DNA of 64,000 nucleotides. Origin: an uncultured Verrucomicrobia subdivision 3 bacterium. GTDB lineage: Bacteria > Verrucomicrobiota > Verrucomicrobiia > Limisphaerales > UBA11358. The stretch is from assembly GCA_903835255.1 (NCBI GenBank), contig CAILMI010000055.1, positions 1 to 64,000 on the forward strand, written 5' to 3'. A program made the translations under genes and the position numbers. Positions 30,512-38,788 of this stretch are shown here, one piece after another. Numbering within the stretch: position 1 is the stretch's first letter; every line of letters starts with the position of its first letter. Below the pieces are notes generated by a model that worked only from the letters and a program-made list of their open reading frames with translations, searched no databases and was not told the DNA's origin.

Positions 30512-31336
30512 TTACACGGTCATCGGCCGAACACGGCCTCCGCGCCATCCCCCGCCCTGGTTCAAGAAAACCAACCAGTCCGACCGATCCCCGACAATCT
30601 CCAGGAGCTCTGCCTCGCCCCCGACCATGCAGGCCGTCGAGAGGGCGTCCGATTCAGCGCCGGTTCCTGTGAGGGCCCACGCGCGATGCTGTCGATGCGC
30701 GGGCTGGGCCGTGCGCGGATCCAAAATATGCGCACCTTTCACTGCCAGCCCCGAACCGCTCAGGGAACAATCCGTCAGCCAGTACCGCTGGGCGGAGTTA
30801 TTCTCACCCAGGCCGCAAGACCACCCGGGCGTTCCCGCCGGCCCCGCGCCCGCGAGAATGCTGCTGCCGCCCGCCACCAGCAGAAAAGAGGGGCAATCCC
30901 ATTCCCTCAAGACCTCCGCCATCCGGTCCAGCGCAAAGCCCTTGCCAATCGCCCCCAAATCGAACTCCAGCCGCCCGCCGTCGCAGCGAATGGAAGATGA
31001 CTCCTGCCGCAGGCTCCAGCGCGGCCGCTGCGGCTGATTCTGCAGCGCGGCCGCCGTCACAGAAAATGCCCCGCGCGTGGCCGACTCCATTTTTTCCGCA
31101 ATCTCCAGACAGGCAAACACGGGCTCACTCAGGCGCAGCTCCTCGCCGGGCGCCAGCTGCGCAATCCGGGCAATGTCGCTGTTCTCCCGGAAACGGCTCA
31201 ATCTGGATTCCAAGTCATCCGTCATCGCAAACGCCGCCTGAGCCGCTTGCGCCGCATAGGGTTTCTCCGCGCCGGCAATGCGCACCTGAAATTGCGTCGC
31301 CATCGCAGAATGATGGAAGACATGAATATCACTCAT
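30512..31336 (-). CDS. apbE: FAD:protein FMN transferase (ApbE)
   Basis: A 274-residue ApbE-family flavin transferase that attaches FMN to a Thr in the RNF/NQR-type motif of redox proteins. Visible motifs are MATQFQVRI, SRFRENSDIARIAQ, FDLGAIGKGFALDRMAEVL (the family's core nucleotide-binding loop), VAGGSSILAG, GLAVKGAHILDPRTAQP and the Mg-binding/active region TGTGAESDALSTACMVGG. No signal peptide is evident, unlike many exported ApbE proteins. The start at 31336 is chosen over one 14 codons upstream. No flavoprotein acceptor is encoded nearby. Confidence 0.93.
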   Translation of the reverse strand: MSDIHVFHHSAMATQFQVRIAGAEKPYAAQAAQAAFAMTDDLESRLSRFRENSDIARIAQLAPGEELRLSEPVFACLEIAEKMESATRGAFSVTAAALQNQPQRPRWSLRQESSSIRCDGGRLEFDLGAIGKGFALDRMAEVLREWDCPSFLLVAGGSSILAGAGPAGTPGWSCGLGENNSAQRYWLTDCSLSGSGLAVKGAHILDPRTAQPAHRQHRAWALTGTGAESDALSTACMVGGEAELLEIVGDRSDWLVFLNQGGGWRGGRVRPMTV

Positions 31337-31420
31337 GGCACATGAAAGAGAATCCGCTGGGAAAATCGTGGGCGGCAACGACGCCGATGGACGCCCGACA
31401 GCGGGCGCCCCAATGCAAGA

Positions 31421-32953
31421 TCAGGGTTCAGGGGCGACCTCCTTCATCCGGGGCACCCATAAAATCAGCACCACTTCCGGGCGGACGCCGAAAAACTCCG
31501 GCCGGAATTCCTTCAGCCGCTCCGTCAACCCGGCGGGAACCTCCGCCGCGGTGATGAAAAAATCCGCCCGGCCGGGATCCTGCCCCGGCTGCCAGAAACC
31601 CGTCTGCGAAAACGTGCGCAGATACCACGGCAGCGGCCACGCATCCGTGGCGACCACGGCAATGCGGGGGGATGCCACATTCTTTTGGCGGGCCAACTCT
31701 TGCAGCCGCGGCGCCAGCCGCAACAAATCCCCGCCGGTATGCGCATAGGCGTAGGGATTTTTTTCATCGGACGGACCCAGGAACACCCGCTGCCGCAGGT
31801 CAGAGGCCAAGAAGAAACCCCAAACCCCCAGTCCCGCCACCACCCCTGCTCGGGCAAAGCCTCTCGGACGGGCAACCCAAAGCCATTGGACGGCCAGGCC
31901 CGCAAGGATCGACAGCGGGAGCCAGAGGTTTAAAGCCAGCCAAGGTGTTTTATAGGGAATGGCACTGTAAATTCCAGCGACGAGCACGGTGTAGACGAGC
32001 AGCCCGAATCGGCGACCGGATTTGAGCGCGCTAAAAAAACCCAGAGCGGCCAGGCCGAGCAGTGCCGCCCCTGCTCCGCTGCCTCCGAGGAGGGCCAGAT
32101 AATACCCGCAGGATTTCTCGTGCCCCTGCCCACCGGCGCGCGCGGCAGCATGGGACACGGCGCGCAGTAAATCAGAAAAGGCGGATCCGTTTTGACCGAA
32201 CCAGGTGAACAACAGAATCAGGGCGACCCCGAAAACGGCGGACGCCGTGAGGATTTTTTTTATCGCTGCCCTAGGCTCTTGCCCGGCGTTTTCCAGGAAT
32301 CCTTTTGACCGAGCCGCAGCCCTGCCCGCAGGCCCAAAACGGACGAATAGCAGCGCCGCCGCCAGCGCGCCCAAGTGAATGACCGCGGTTTCCTTACACG
32401 CGAGCAGCAGCGCGGCACAGAAACCTGTCAGCGCGGCGGACCCAACCCCTTTGGCCTTGAGCGCGCGCCCTCCTGACAAAATCAAAGCGAGTGTGACCGC
32501 AATAAACAGGGTTTCATGAATAAAATAGCGGCTGTAATAAACCGGCAGCGGAGCGAAGGCGAACAGCAGGGCAGCCACCAGGCAGGCGGTGAACCCGAAC
32601 ATCTCCACGCCCGCCCCGAATAATAAAACCATGACTGCCCCGGTCACCGCGGGAACCCGGCGCACCTGCGATTCGGTGAGGTCCGCGAATTGCTTCACAC
32701 CCAGAAACCGCACCGCCGGCAGAGTTTCGGCAGCGAGCGCCGGGCCATGCCGGTCCTGCGGATCATATTGAAACGGTTTCCCGGCAAGCAACTGACCCAG
32801 CACGAAGGCGTTGACCGCTTCATCCGTGTGCATCGGTCGCTCGCCGAGCTGAGGAAGACGCACTGCTAGGGCGAGTGCGGCCAGAGCGATAAAACAGGCC
32901 CATCGGATTTTAAGGGAGGGCAAGGGCGTCAAGGGATTGGCGGAAGACGACAA
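31421..32953 (-). CDS. GT39-like membrane glycosyltransferase (TIGR03663-type)
   Basis: A 510-residue protein with about ten membrane helices, starting WACFIALAALALAVRLPQLG and then ERPMHTDEAVNAFVLGQLL, the acidic DE motif of GT-C/PMT enzymes. Other elements are DPQDRHGPAL and VYYSRYFIHETLFIAVTLAL, a combination seen in the TIGR03663 family. It likely transfers a sugar from a lipid carrier to an acceptor outside the inner membrane. The start is TTG 32953 with a strong GGGAGG site about 12 bases upstream, so the unusual codon is credible. C-terminal soluble part RTFSQTGFWQPGQDPGR. The gene lies 84 bases upstream of apbE. Confidence 0.85.
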   Translation of the reverse strand: MSSSANPLTPLPSLKIRWACFIALAALALAVRLPQLGERPMHTDEAVNAFVLGQLLAGKPFQYDPQDRHGPALAAETLPAVRFLGVKQFADLTESQVRRVPAVTGAVMVLLFGAGVEMFGFTACLVAALLFAFAPLPVYYSRYFIHETLFIAVTLALILSGGRALKAKGVGSAALTGFCAALLLACKETAVIHLGALAAALLFVRFGPAGRAAARSKGFLENAGQEPRAAIKKILTASAVFGVALILLFTWFGQNGSAFSDLLRAVSHAAARAGGQGHEKSCGYYLALLGGSGAGAALLGLAALGFFSALKSGRRFGLLVYTVLVAGIYSAIPYKTPWLALNLWLPLSILAGLAVQWLWVARPRGFARAGVVAGLGVWGFFLASDLRQRVFLGPSDEKNPYAYAHTGGDLLRLAPRLQELARQKNVASPRIAVVATDAWPLPWYLRTFSQTGFWQPGQDPGRADFFITAAEVPAGLTERLKEFRPEFFGVRPEVVLILWVPRMKEVAPEP

Positions 32954-33002
32954 TGATTTTCACTCCCTCCCCGCTCGCGGCAAAGAACGAGGAAAGAGCC
33001 AT

Positions 33003-33653
33003 TCAGGCAGCGGGCCGCCCGAACACTTCCACCTCGATATAGTGGTTCATTTTATTGGTGGTATTACCTTGGGAATACAGCCGGACGTAGCGACCCTTGG
33101 CACCCTTGGCCTCCACCCATTTGCCCTTGTAACTTTCAATGTAGGCCAGATCCTTGCCCGTCCCGACGGTATCATCAAATAGGGTGGCCACGTCTTTTTG
33201 AAAGGTCGGATCGCTGGAAACCTGCACCACGACATCCAAGTAAACCCGCTCCTGCGAATGGAAATGCCAAAGGACGACGGCGGAGAGGACCGCCTCTTTT
33301 TCCAGGTCGATCTGCACCCATTGCCGGCCCGGCCCGAGTTCGACCCAGGAGCCCTCGTCGCCTTCCTTGTCCCCGTCGGTGATCAGGTCGAGCGAGCCCA
33401 TCACGGGGTCATTGTCACTGGCGGTGACCTTCTTACCATTGGCCAGATTCACCGTCCCGGCGGGAACCAGAAAATCCGCATGGACCGCCTTGGTTTTCGG
33501 CTCCAAGTTGGACACATCTTTAATCGGGACCGGCGTGCCCACAAACAGCGGCTTGGGCAGCTCGGTTTTCAAAACCATCTGATCCTCCGCAGCCACGCAG
33601 GTCACCGCGCCCGCCGCAATCAAAACAGACATTTTAATCAGGAATGAATTCAT
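33003..33653 (-). CDS. Secreted discoidin-like (F5/8 type C fold) protein
   Basis: A 216-residue exported protein with signal peptide MNSFLIKMSVLIAAGAVTCV then AAEDQMVL. The core resembles an F5/8 type C carbohydrate-binding sandwich: NLANGKKVTASDNDP, LDLITDGDKEGDEGSWVELG, then WVQIDLEKEAVLSAVVLWHF, and KGRYVRLYSQGN near the C-terminus. It has no catalytic domain, so it probably binds glycans or a surface polymer. The gene follows the adjacent Gfo/Idh/MocA gene by 12 bases, suggesting one operon with it and the DoxX-like protein. Confidence 0.85.
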   Translation of the reverse strand: MNSFLIKMSVLIAAGAVTCVAAEDQMVLKTELPKPLFVGTPVPIKDVSNLEPKTKAVHADFLVPAGTVNLANGKKVTASDNDPVMGSLDLITDGDKEGDEGSWVELGPGRQWVQIDLEKEAVLSAVVLWHFHSQERVYLDVVVQVSSDPTFQKDVATLFDDTVGTGKDLAYIESYKGKWVEAKGAKGRYVRLYSQGNTTNKMNHYIEVEVFGRPAA

Positions 33654-33665
33654 AGAAAACGGATG

Positions 33666-35012
33666 TTATGCTTGGGTTTCTTCAGGGGTGATGGCAATGG
33701 TTTTCCGCTCCGCAATGGCTTCATTCGCCTTGTGGATCACATACTCACTGGCAAAGGCCTCGTCGGCTGGACAATTCAAGCGAACCCCGCCCCGGATAGC
33801 CTTGAAAAAGTTTTCCAGGTGCGGCTGATGGATTTTTTTATTAAACGTGACCGGAATCTCATACTGAAGAAGCGGCGCCGTTTCCCGGACATCCACTTTT
33901 TCGGCTTCCCCGGACGCCGCCGCCGTTGCGCTGGCGCGCAGATAGCTCTTGGCGACCAAATCGTCCCAGGCCGGCGCCCGGTCTTCCCGGTACAGCTTGG
34001 TGATCAGCGGGCTCTCGGACATTTTAATGGTCCCCTCGTCGCCCATGAACATCTCAAAATAACCCCCGCCCGCGCTGGTCGTGGTTAGCACTTCATAAAA
34101 CGCGCGCGCCGTCCCGGTCGGCAGCGGGTATTCATAGATCACCATCGCGTTGTCATACCACTCGTGGTTCTTGTAGTAATCCACGCCGCCGCTGGCCATC
34201 ACCGACGAGGGCATGACGCCAAACCACCAGTTAAAGATGTCAATCTGATGCGCCCCCAAGTCCGACAGCGGGCCGCCTCCCAGCCCCTTGAACCAGCGCC
34301 AGTTCCGAAACTGGTGCATGTCCTTGTAGCCATAGCGGGCCAGCGCCTCAGGCGTCATCGTAAACTTTTTCGGCCAGCCCAAATCCTCCGTCACCGCCCG
34401 GTTCCACTGTCCATTGGCGGCGGTCAGCCGGCCGCACAGCTTGGAATCGCGCAACAGACGGTTGAGCGCAAACTGATAGCGCGGGTTACTGCGACGCTGA
34501 TGCCCGATCTGCAGCAGCCGCCCCGTTTCCCGCATGGTCCGGACCATCGAGCGCGCCCCCTCGATGGTGTTGCTCATCATCTTCTCGCAGTACACGTCCA
34601 AGCCCGCCTTCAGACAGGCATTGGTGACCGGCGCGTGCCAGAAATCCGGGGTGGCCACGATAACCGCCTGCAAATCCTTTTCATGCGCGAGCAAGTCTTC
34701 GTAACTCTCGTACCCCCGCACCTCCACGCCCTGACTCTTGAGCCGGCGCACGTTGCTGTCGCGATTGTAACTCCAGATGTCCACGAGGGCTACCAGCCGG
34801 ATCCCCTCAATCACCAACAGCGAATCCAGCAGCACCTGACCCTGGGCGCCGCAGCCGATGAGCGCCACGTTGATCTTGTTCAGCACCGATTCCTGAGGCG
34901 CCGCCGCCGGCGACGAGGCGGACTCTGGACGACAGGAAGTCAGCAGCAAGCCCGCCCCCGCCGCGACGGTGGTGCCCAGAAATTCCCGGCGGGTGACGGG
35001 TTGGTTCACCAT
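33666..35012 (-). CDS. Tat-exported Gfo/Idh/MocA family oxidoreductase (2 of 3)
   Basis: A 448-residue protein with a Tat signal TRREFLGTTVAAGAGLLLTS then Cys (lipobox LLTSC). The Rossmann domain shows INVALIGCGAQGQVLLDSLL and a VIVATPDFWHAPVTNACLKAG motif, then CEKMMSNTIEGARS, in which the usual EKP is EKM. The C-terminal domain has NWRWFKGLGGGPLSDLGAHQ and FNWWFGVMPSS, matching exported GFO/IDH/MocA members. The start overlaps the DoxX-like stop by seven bases and the discoidin-like gene follows 12 bases later, so these three are likely translated as a unit. Substrate unknown. Confidence 0.93.
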   Translation of the reverse strand: MVNQPVTRREFLGTTVAAGAGLLLTSCRPESASSPAAAPQESVLNKINVALIGCGAQGQVLLDSLLVIEGIRLVALVDIWSYNRDSNVRRLKSQGVEVRGYESYEDLLAHEKDLQAVIVATPDFWHAPVTNACLKAGLDVYCEKMMSNTIEGARSMVRTMRETGRLLQIGHQRRSNPRYQFALNRLLRDSKLCGRLTAANGQWNRAVTEDLGWPKKFTMTPEALARYGYKDMHQFRNWRWFKGLGGGPLSDLGAHQIDIFNWWFGVMPSSVMASGGVDYYKNHEWYDNAMVIYEYPLPTGTARAFYEVLTTTSAGGGYFEMFMGDEGTIKMSESPLITKLYREDRAPAWDDLVAKSYLRASATAAASGEAEKVDVRETAPLLQYEIPVTFNKKIHQPHLENFFKAIRGGVRLNCPADEAFASEYVIHKANEAIAERKTIAITPEETQA

Positions 35013-35548
35013 TTTCGGATCAGCACGTGCCGGTTGTGTTGGGCCAGCATCAGGGCCATTGCCACGAGGGCGACATGGATCCCCAGCCAGGCGATGCCGT
35101 CATTCTGGCCGATCAAACTCAACCCCACGGTCAGCGCGATGTAAATCAGCCCCTGCAGAAAAAGCGAAATCCGCGTGCCCAGCCCTAGCAAGAGCATCAC
35201 CCCGGTCAGAATCAGCGCCGGGCCCAGCAAATTGTTGAAAGCCGTCAGGGCGAAATGCGGCAGCAGGGGTTCATTGGCAAACTTGACTTTCAAGGAGGCC
35301 GGGATCCCGTTGTAATTGGCCAGCGCATAGTATTTCACCTTGACGTCCACCACCGCGTTGGGATCGGCCAAGCCCGTGGCCGGATCGATCAGGGGCTGCT
35401 GGACCGTGACATAGGCTCCAAATTTCTCGAGGCCCGCCAGTATCGCGCGCACCGCCAGCCAGCCGCGCAGCAGCAGGAAGGCAAGCACCGCATCCCTGCT
35501 GGAAGTTCCACTCGGAAGGGCATCCTTCAGTTCGTTGGATTTATTCAT
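35006..35548 (-). CDS. DoxX-like inner-membrane protein
   Basis: A 180-residue protein with four hydrophobic helices: VLAFLLLRGWLAVRAILAGL with the E-K-F-G turn after it, LTAFNNLLGPALILTGVMLL, RISLFLQGLIYIALTVGLSL and IAWLGIHVALVAMALMLA. It ends AQHNRHVLIRKW. This matches the DoxX-like group of quinone-linked membrane proteins, although the periplasmic loop is longer than usual. The ATG at 35548 is preferred over the open extension to 35650, which is rich in basic residues and lacks family resemblance. It begins the operon with the Gfo/Idh/MocA protein. Confidence 0.8.
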   Translation of the reverse strand: MNKSNELKDALPSGTSSRDAVLAFLLLRGWLAVRAILAGLEKFGAYVTVQQPLIDPATGLADPNAVVDVKVKYYALANYNGIPASLKVKFANEPLLPHFALTAFNNLLGPALILTGVMLLLGLGTRISLFLQGLIYIALTVGLSLIGQNDGIAWLGIHVALVAMALMLAQHNRHVLIRKW

Positions 35549-35875
35549 ATGTTCACAGTGACACTTCAATGTTCTAACCAACCCCCCCTCGGTTTCAAGT
35601 TTTTTCAAGACTATTTTTAGGGGGTCAGAAGGGCTTCCCAAAAAATACAATTACCCAAAAAAAATTAACCGGCGCGGGATTATTGCTCGCCTGATTTTTG
35701 TCTCCACTCAAGACTTTCCCGACAAATATCTACCATCACCATTCCTCCCGTTTGCCCGCGACACTTGTGGCGCCGGCACAAAGGAAACGGCATGAGCTGC
35801 AGCGCGAAAGCCGCGCGCAGGGAGACCCATTCACTCCGCCAGGAATGAGCGCGTTTTTGAAGGGGGGCGCCACAG
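35549..35875. other. Intergenic region between the DoxX-like and AraC genes
   Basis: About 330 bases with no convincing gene. Short ORFs here overlap the AraC C-terminus and carry no motif. The right part lies downstream of the AraC stop. The left part should carry the promoter of the DoxX operon; a TTCAAG direct repeat and a C-run/G-run pair near 35583-35624 are visible but not clearly regulatory. Confidence 0.45.
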
Positions 35876-36871
35876 CTAATTGCGTGCGATGACCTGCGTG
35901 GGCGTGCGCAGAGGATAGAGTCCAGGACAGCAACCATAGGTGTCATGGAAGGCCTGGCTGAAATGGCTCAAGCTCGAGTACCCCACCTCGAGCGCGGCCT
36001 CGGTGACATTAAATTTTCCCGATCTCAATAGCTCCGCCGCGCGCTCCATCCGCAGCTGTCGGGTGTATTGCGGGATGGTCATGCCGTTGGCGGCGGAGAA
36101 GGTGCGGCTCAGATGAAACGGGCTGCATCCAACCAGCCGGCCGAGTTCCTCCAGCGTGGGCGGTTCCGCGAGCTTTTCCCGCAGCAGAGCGATCACCTTC
36201 TCCGCACGCACCGCCGAGATTTGCTGCTGCCGCTGACAGAACAGCTCCTGACCGCCGGGCGCCACGAAGAAGAATTCCGCCGCCACCTCCAGCGCCTTGG
36301 CCTGGTACCAGATGGACTGGGCCAGCGCCAGCACCGGCGCGTCGCGCAGGCTCGCCAGCAACTGCTGCTGCCGGCTGGTCAGGCGCGTGGGCGGAGCGAC
36401 ATCCGATTTCGACGCATGCCCGTCCACGACCTCCCGCACCAGCGGATGCAGCGAGGCGCCCACCCCGCCCAGATGCCGCTGGAGAAAATCGAAGGACATC
36501 TCGACGGTGAGAAACTGGTGCCGCTGCCGGGCCGAGCGCGTGGCGGGCAGCGTCTGCTCGCCGCGACGATAAAAACCCGCCGTGAGCGGCGCGAACAAAA
36601 CCGGCTCCTTGCCGGAACCCACCCGACCTTCGCCGGCCAGGTTCAGGCAGACTTCGATGCTGCCGGGATGGAAACTTTTCCCCCAGTCAAATTCCGCACC
36701 TGCCTTGAAATCATGCCATTCGAAGCTCACGCCTGCGCCCTGCACGCTGCCGTGCAAATGCTGCCATCCAGCGCCGACCCCGTGCCACGCCGGGCGCTCG
36801 GTGAAGGACGGCGCGCCAGGAATCTTCCCGGCGCGGGGGGCGGGATCAGGACGTTTGGAGGACTTCGGCAC
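35876..36871 (-). CDS. AraC-family transcriptional regulator
   Basis: A 331-residue regulator with an N-terminal effector/dimer domain (GVSFEWHDFKAGAEFDWGKS, a cupin-like start) and a C-terminal double HTH: RAEKVIALLREKLAEPPTLE, then ELGRLVGCSPFHLSRTFSA and FNVTEAALEVGYSSLSHFSQ with FHDTYGCCPGLY, the classic AraC signature. The reading frame extends upstream to 37270 but would overlap the divergent outer-membrane gene. GTG 36871 gives a sensible start. Divergent to the metal-uptake cluster with a 115-base gap, so it is a candidate regulator of it. Confidence 0.9.
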   Translation of the reverse strand: MPKSSKRPDPAPRAGKIPGAPSFTERPAWHGVGAGWQHLHGSVQGAGVSFEWHDFKAGAEFDWGKSFHPGSIEVCLNLAGEGRVGSGKEPVLFAPLTAGFYRRGEQTLPATRSARQRHQFLTVEMSFDFLQRHLGGVGASLHPLVREVVDGHASKSDVAPPTRLTSRQQQLLASLRDAPVLALAQSIWYQAKALEVAAEFFFVAPGGQELFCQRQQQISAVRAEKVIALLREKLAEPPTLEELGRLVGCSPFHLSRTFSAANGMTIPQYTRQLRMERAAELLRSGKFNVTEAALEVGYSSLSHFSQAFHDTYGCCPGLYPLRTPTQVIARN

Positions 36872-36986
36872 GCCGACACTCTGCCAATGTTCCCCGCGCC
36901 GGGCAAATACCTTATACCGCAAGTCGCCGACAAATTTAAGCAAACGAACGAAAGCAAACAAAAATTCACCTGCTATTATTAGCGTC

Positions 36987-37901
36987 GTGAAATTTAAAAT
37001 AAAGACTGTCTCTTGTGTTTTCGGGGTATTGACCGCCGCAGCTGTCGCCGAAACAACGGGACTCGCGGATGAGGAGGAGGCGGTGACGCACGCCGCCAGA
37101 TTGACCGCCGCGCCAAATACGCGGTATGGATTTTTCGACGGCCTCGACCATCGCAGTTCGTATGGGCAGGGAATTTTTCCCGAGCCACTGCTCGTGGGCG
37201 AAACCGACGTTGAAAATGAAGTTCGCCTCGACTGGCTCCACACGGAAGCAAACGCCCAACAGAGTGACACCGTTAATCTGGAGCTGGAACAAAGTTTCGG
37301 CCTGATGACGCTGGAATTGGAAGTGCCTTACGAATGCACCGCCGCCGCCGGACAGAGCGCCCAGCAGGGCATTGGGAACATTGACCTAGGCGCGCGGCAT
37401 CCGTTTTATCAGTTGGTCGCGGCAAATAATTTCTGGGACACCACGGTCGGCGCTGCCGTGGAAGTCGGCATCCCAGTCAACTCCGACGTCAGCAAGAACA
37501 CCGAGTTCGTCCCCAAGCTTTTCAACAACCTGCGGGTCGGCCACCATTTCACGTTCCAGACTTTGCTCGGTTACGCCACGATGTTCGGTGGCGGCGACGA
37601 AGGCGGACTGCAGACGTTTGAATCCGGTTTTGTTTTCGGCTACACGCTCCCACAGGAGGAACTGCCCCTGCCCGGGGTTCAGCAGTTAATTCCGATATTG
37701 GAAGTTATTAGTGACACGCAGATGAACCACGGCGATTCCGGTCACACGAGCCTCGTCGGCGATGCGGGCTTTCGCGCCAACCTCAAAACTATCGGCGGAT
37801 TGCAGCCGCGGCTTGGGCTTGGATTTGTCTTCCCCATGAACAATAATGCCCGTGCCGATACGCATTGGGGTATCATCTCGAGCCTCGTGTTTGAATATTG
37901 A
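36987..37901 (+). CDS. Outer-membrane beta-barrel protein of the metal-uptake cluster
   Basis: A 304-residue exported protein. GTG 36987 gives a signal peptide (MKFKIKTVSCVFGVLTAAAV) leading to a mature part with regular amphipathic strands: LELEQSFGLMTLELEVPYEC, FWDTTVGAAVEVGIPVNSDV, FTFQTLLGYATMFGGGDEGG, and a last strand ending SSLVFEY, the aromatic C-terminal signature of outer-membrane barrels. No named family is recognised. It is the first gene of a run of seven on the plus strand (Rieske protein, small secreted protein, porin, ZnuA-like, ZnuB-like, sugar dehydrogenase). Confidence 0.8.
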   Translation: MKFKIKTVSCVFGVLTAAAVAETTGLADEEEAVTHAARLTAAPNTRYGFFDGLDHRSSYGQGIFPEPLLVGETDVENEVRLDWLHTEANAQQSDTVNLELEQSFGLMTLELEVPYECTAAAGQSAQQGIGNIDLGARHPFYQLVAANNFWDTTVGAAVEVGIPVNSDVSKNTEFVPKLFNNLRVGHHFTFQTLLGYATMFGGGDEGGLQTFESGFVFGYTLPQEELPLPGVQQLIPILEVISDTQMNHGDSGHTSLVGDAGFRANLKTIGGLQPRLGLGFVFPMNNNARADTHWGIISSLVFEY

Positions 37902-37905
37902 AACG

Positions 37906-38310
37906 ATGAGCATCAACCGCCGACAATTTCTGCTGCTGACTGCGGGGCTGGCCGCCGGTTGCAAGAACATGGGGGATGGCGGCGGCGTAACGCCGGCAAC
38001 ACCCGGACGCATGGTCAATGCCGGACCGGCCAGCCACTACGCCACTGATGGGGTTTACAGTCATTTTCGCGACCAGGGATTCTTTGTGATCCGCCACGGC
38101 GAAAAATTATTCGCTCTCTCGTCCTTCTGCACGCATCGCAAATGCAAGCTTAACGCGGAGCCGGACCATTCCTTCTACTGCAAATGTCATGGCTCAACCT
38201 TCGACCCGGCCGGGCATGTCACGCTTGGGCCGGCACGGCGGGATTTGCCGGTGCTAAATACGGTCACGGATGAGTCGGGTCAAATGCTGGTGCAAGTTCC
38301 TGCACTTTAA
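37906..38310 (+). CDS. Rieske [2Fe-2S] lipoprotein
   Basis: A 134-residue protein with a twin-arginine-like start NRRQFLLLTAGLAAGC: NRRQF is followed by a lipobox LAAGC (Cys19). The Rieske fold follows: CTHRKC (ligands Cys75 and His77) and CKCHGSTFD (ligands Cys92 and His95). Cys80 and Cys94 are placed as in the disulfide of bc1-type Rieske proteins. It should therefore carry a high-potential cluster in the periplasm. The start ATG lies 4 bases after the previous stop. Its place between metal-transport genes is odd, since no partner oxidoreductase, cytochrome b or oxygenase is present. Confidence 0.93.
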   Translation: MSINRRQFLLLTAGLAAGCKNMGDGGGVTPATPGRMVNAGPASHYATDGVYSHFRDQGFFVIRHGEKLFALSSFCTHRKCKLNAEPDHSFYCKCHGSTFDPAGHVTLGPARRDLPVLNTVTDESGQMLVQVPAL

Positions 38311-38361
38311 AACCTGTTGCCAACAACACGATATTTGCAATCATTGAGCGCGGCACGTTCA

Positions 38362-38691
38362 GTGAAAAGTGTAAAACAAATAATTGTTCCATCAGGCAAA
38401 GCGGCTTTGTCCACTTTACTGGCAGCCTTGGTGCTGGCGCTGAACGGACTGGCTGCCTCGCCGGTTTTGCACGAACTCCTCCACGCGGACGCGGATCACG
38501 TCAGCCATGCGTGCTCGGTAACGCTTTTTTCTCATGGCCAGATTGACTCGTCCAGCGGCGAGGTTGCAGCGGCCGTGCCGACCGCTCTCATCAAGGCAAT
38601 TCCATGCCGCTTTTTTTCATACTTCCCCAGCGGGATTGCACACCTGCCGCCGGGTCGCGCCCCCCCTCCAGCCTCTTCTTTACCCGCTTAA
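38362..38691 (+). CDS. Small secreted His/Cys-containing protein, function unknown
   Basis: A 109-residue protein. GTG 38362 gives a signal/anchor segment (KAALSTLLAALVLALNGLAA) followed by SPVLHELLHADADHVSHACS, with His and Cys arranged as in metal-binding segments; FSHGQID lies a few residues further. The rest is Pro-rich. The frame is open to a TTG at 38317, but that start has no signal peptide. I recall similar small proteins in other Verrucomicrobia, without a named family. It sits between the Rieske gene and the porin. Binding of Zn or another transition metal is inferred from residues and neighbours. Confidence 0.6.
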   Translation: MKSVKQIIVPSGKAALSTLLAALVLALNGLAASPVLHELLHADADHVSHACSVTLFSHGQIDSSSGEVAAAVPTALIKAIPCRFFSYFPSGIAHLPPGRAPPPASSLPA

Positions 38692-38788
38692 TGGTCCGGT
38701 CAGCCTCGGCTGATTGGCTTTCCCGTTGGTTAATCCGTTATTGAACAAGCGGCTACAATCTTGTGGCCGTTTGGATTGGAGAAGGAAT

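Noticed and set aside
36582-36986. In-frame N-terminal extension of the outer-membrane protein at 36987
   Set aside because: It would overlap the divergent AraC gene and hide the signal peptide; GTG 36987 fits better.
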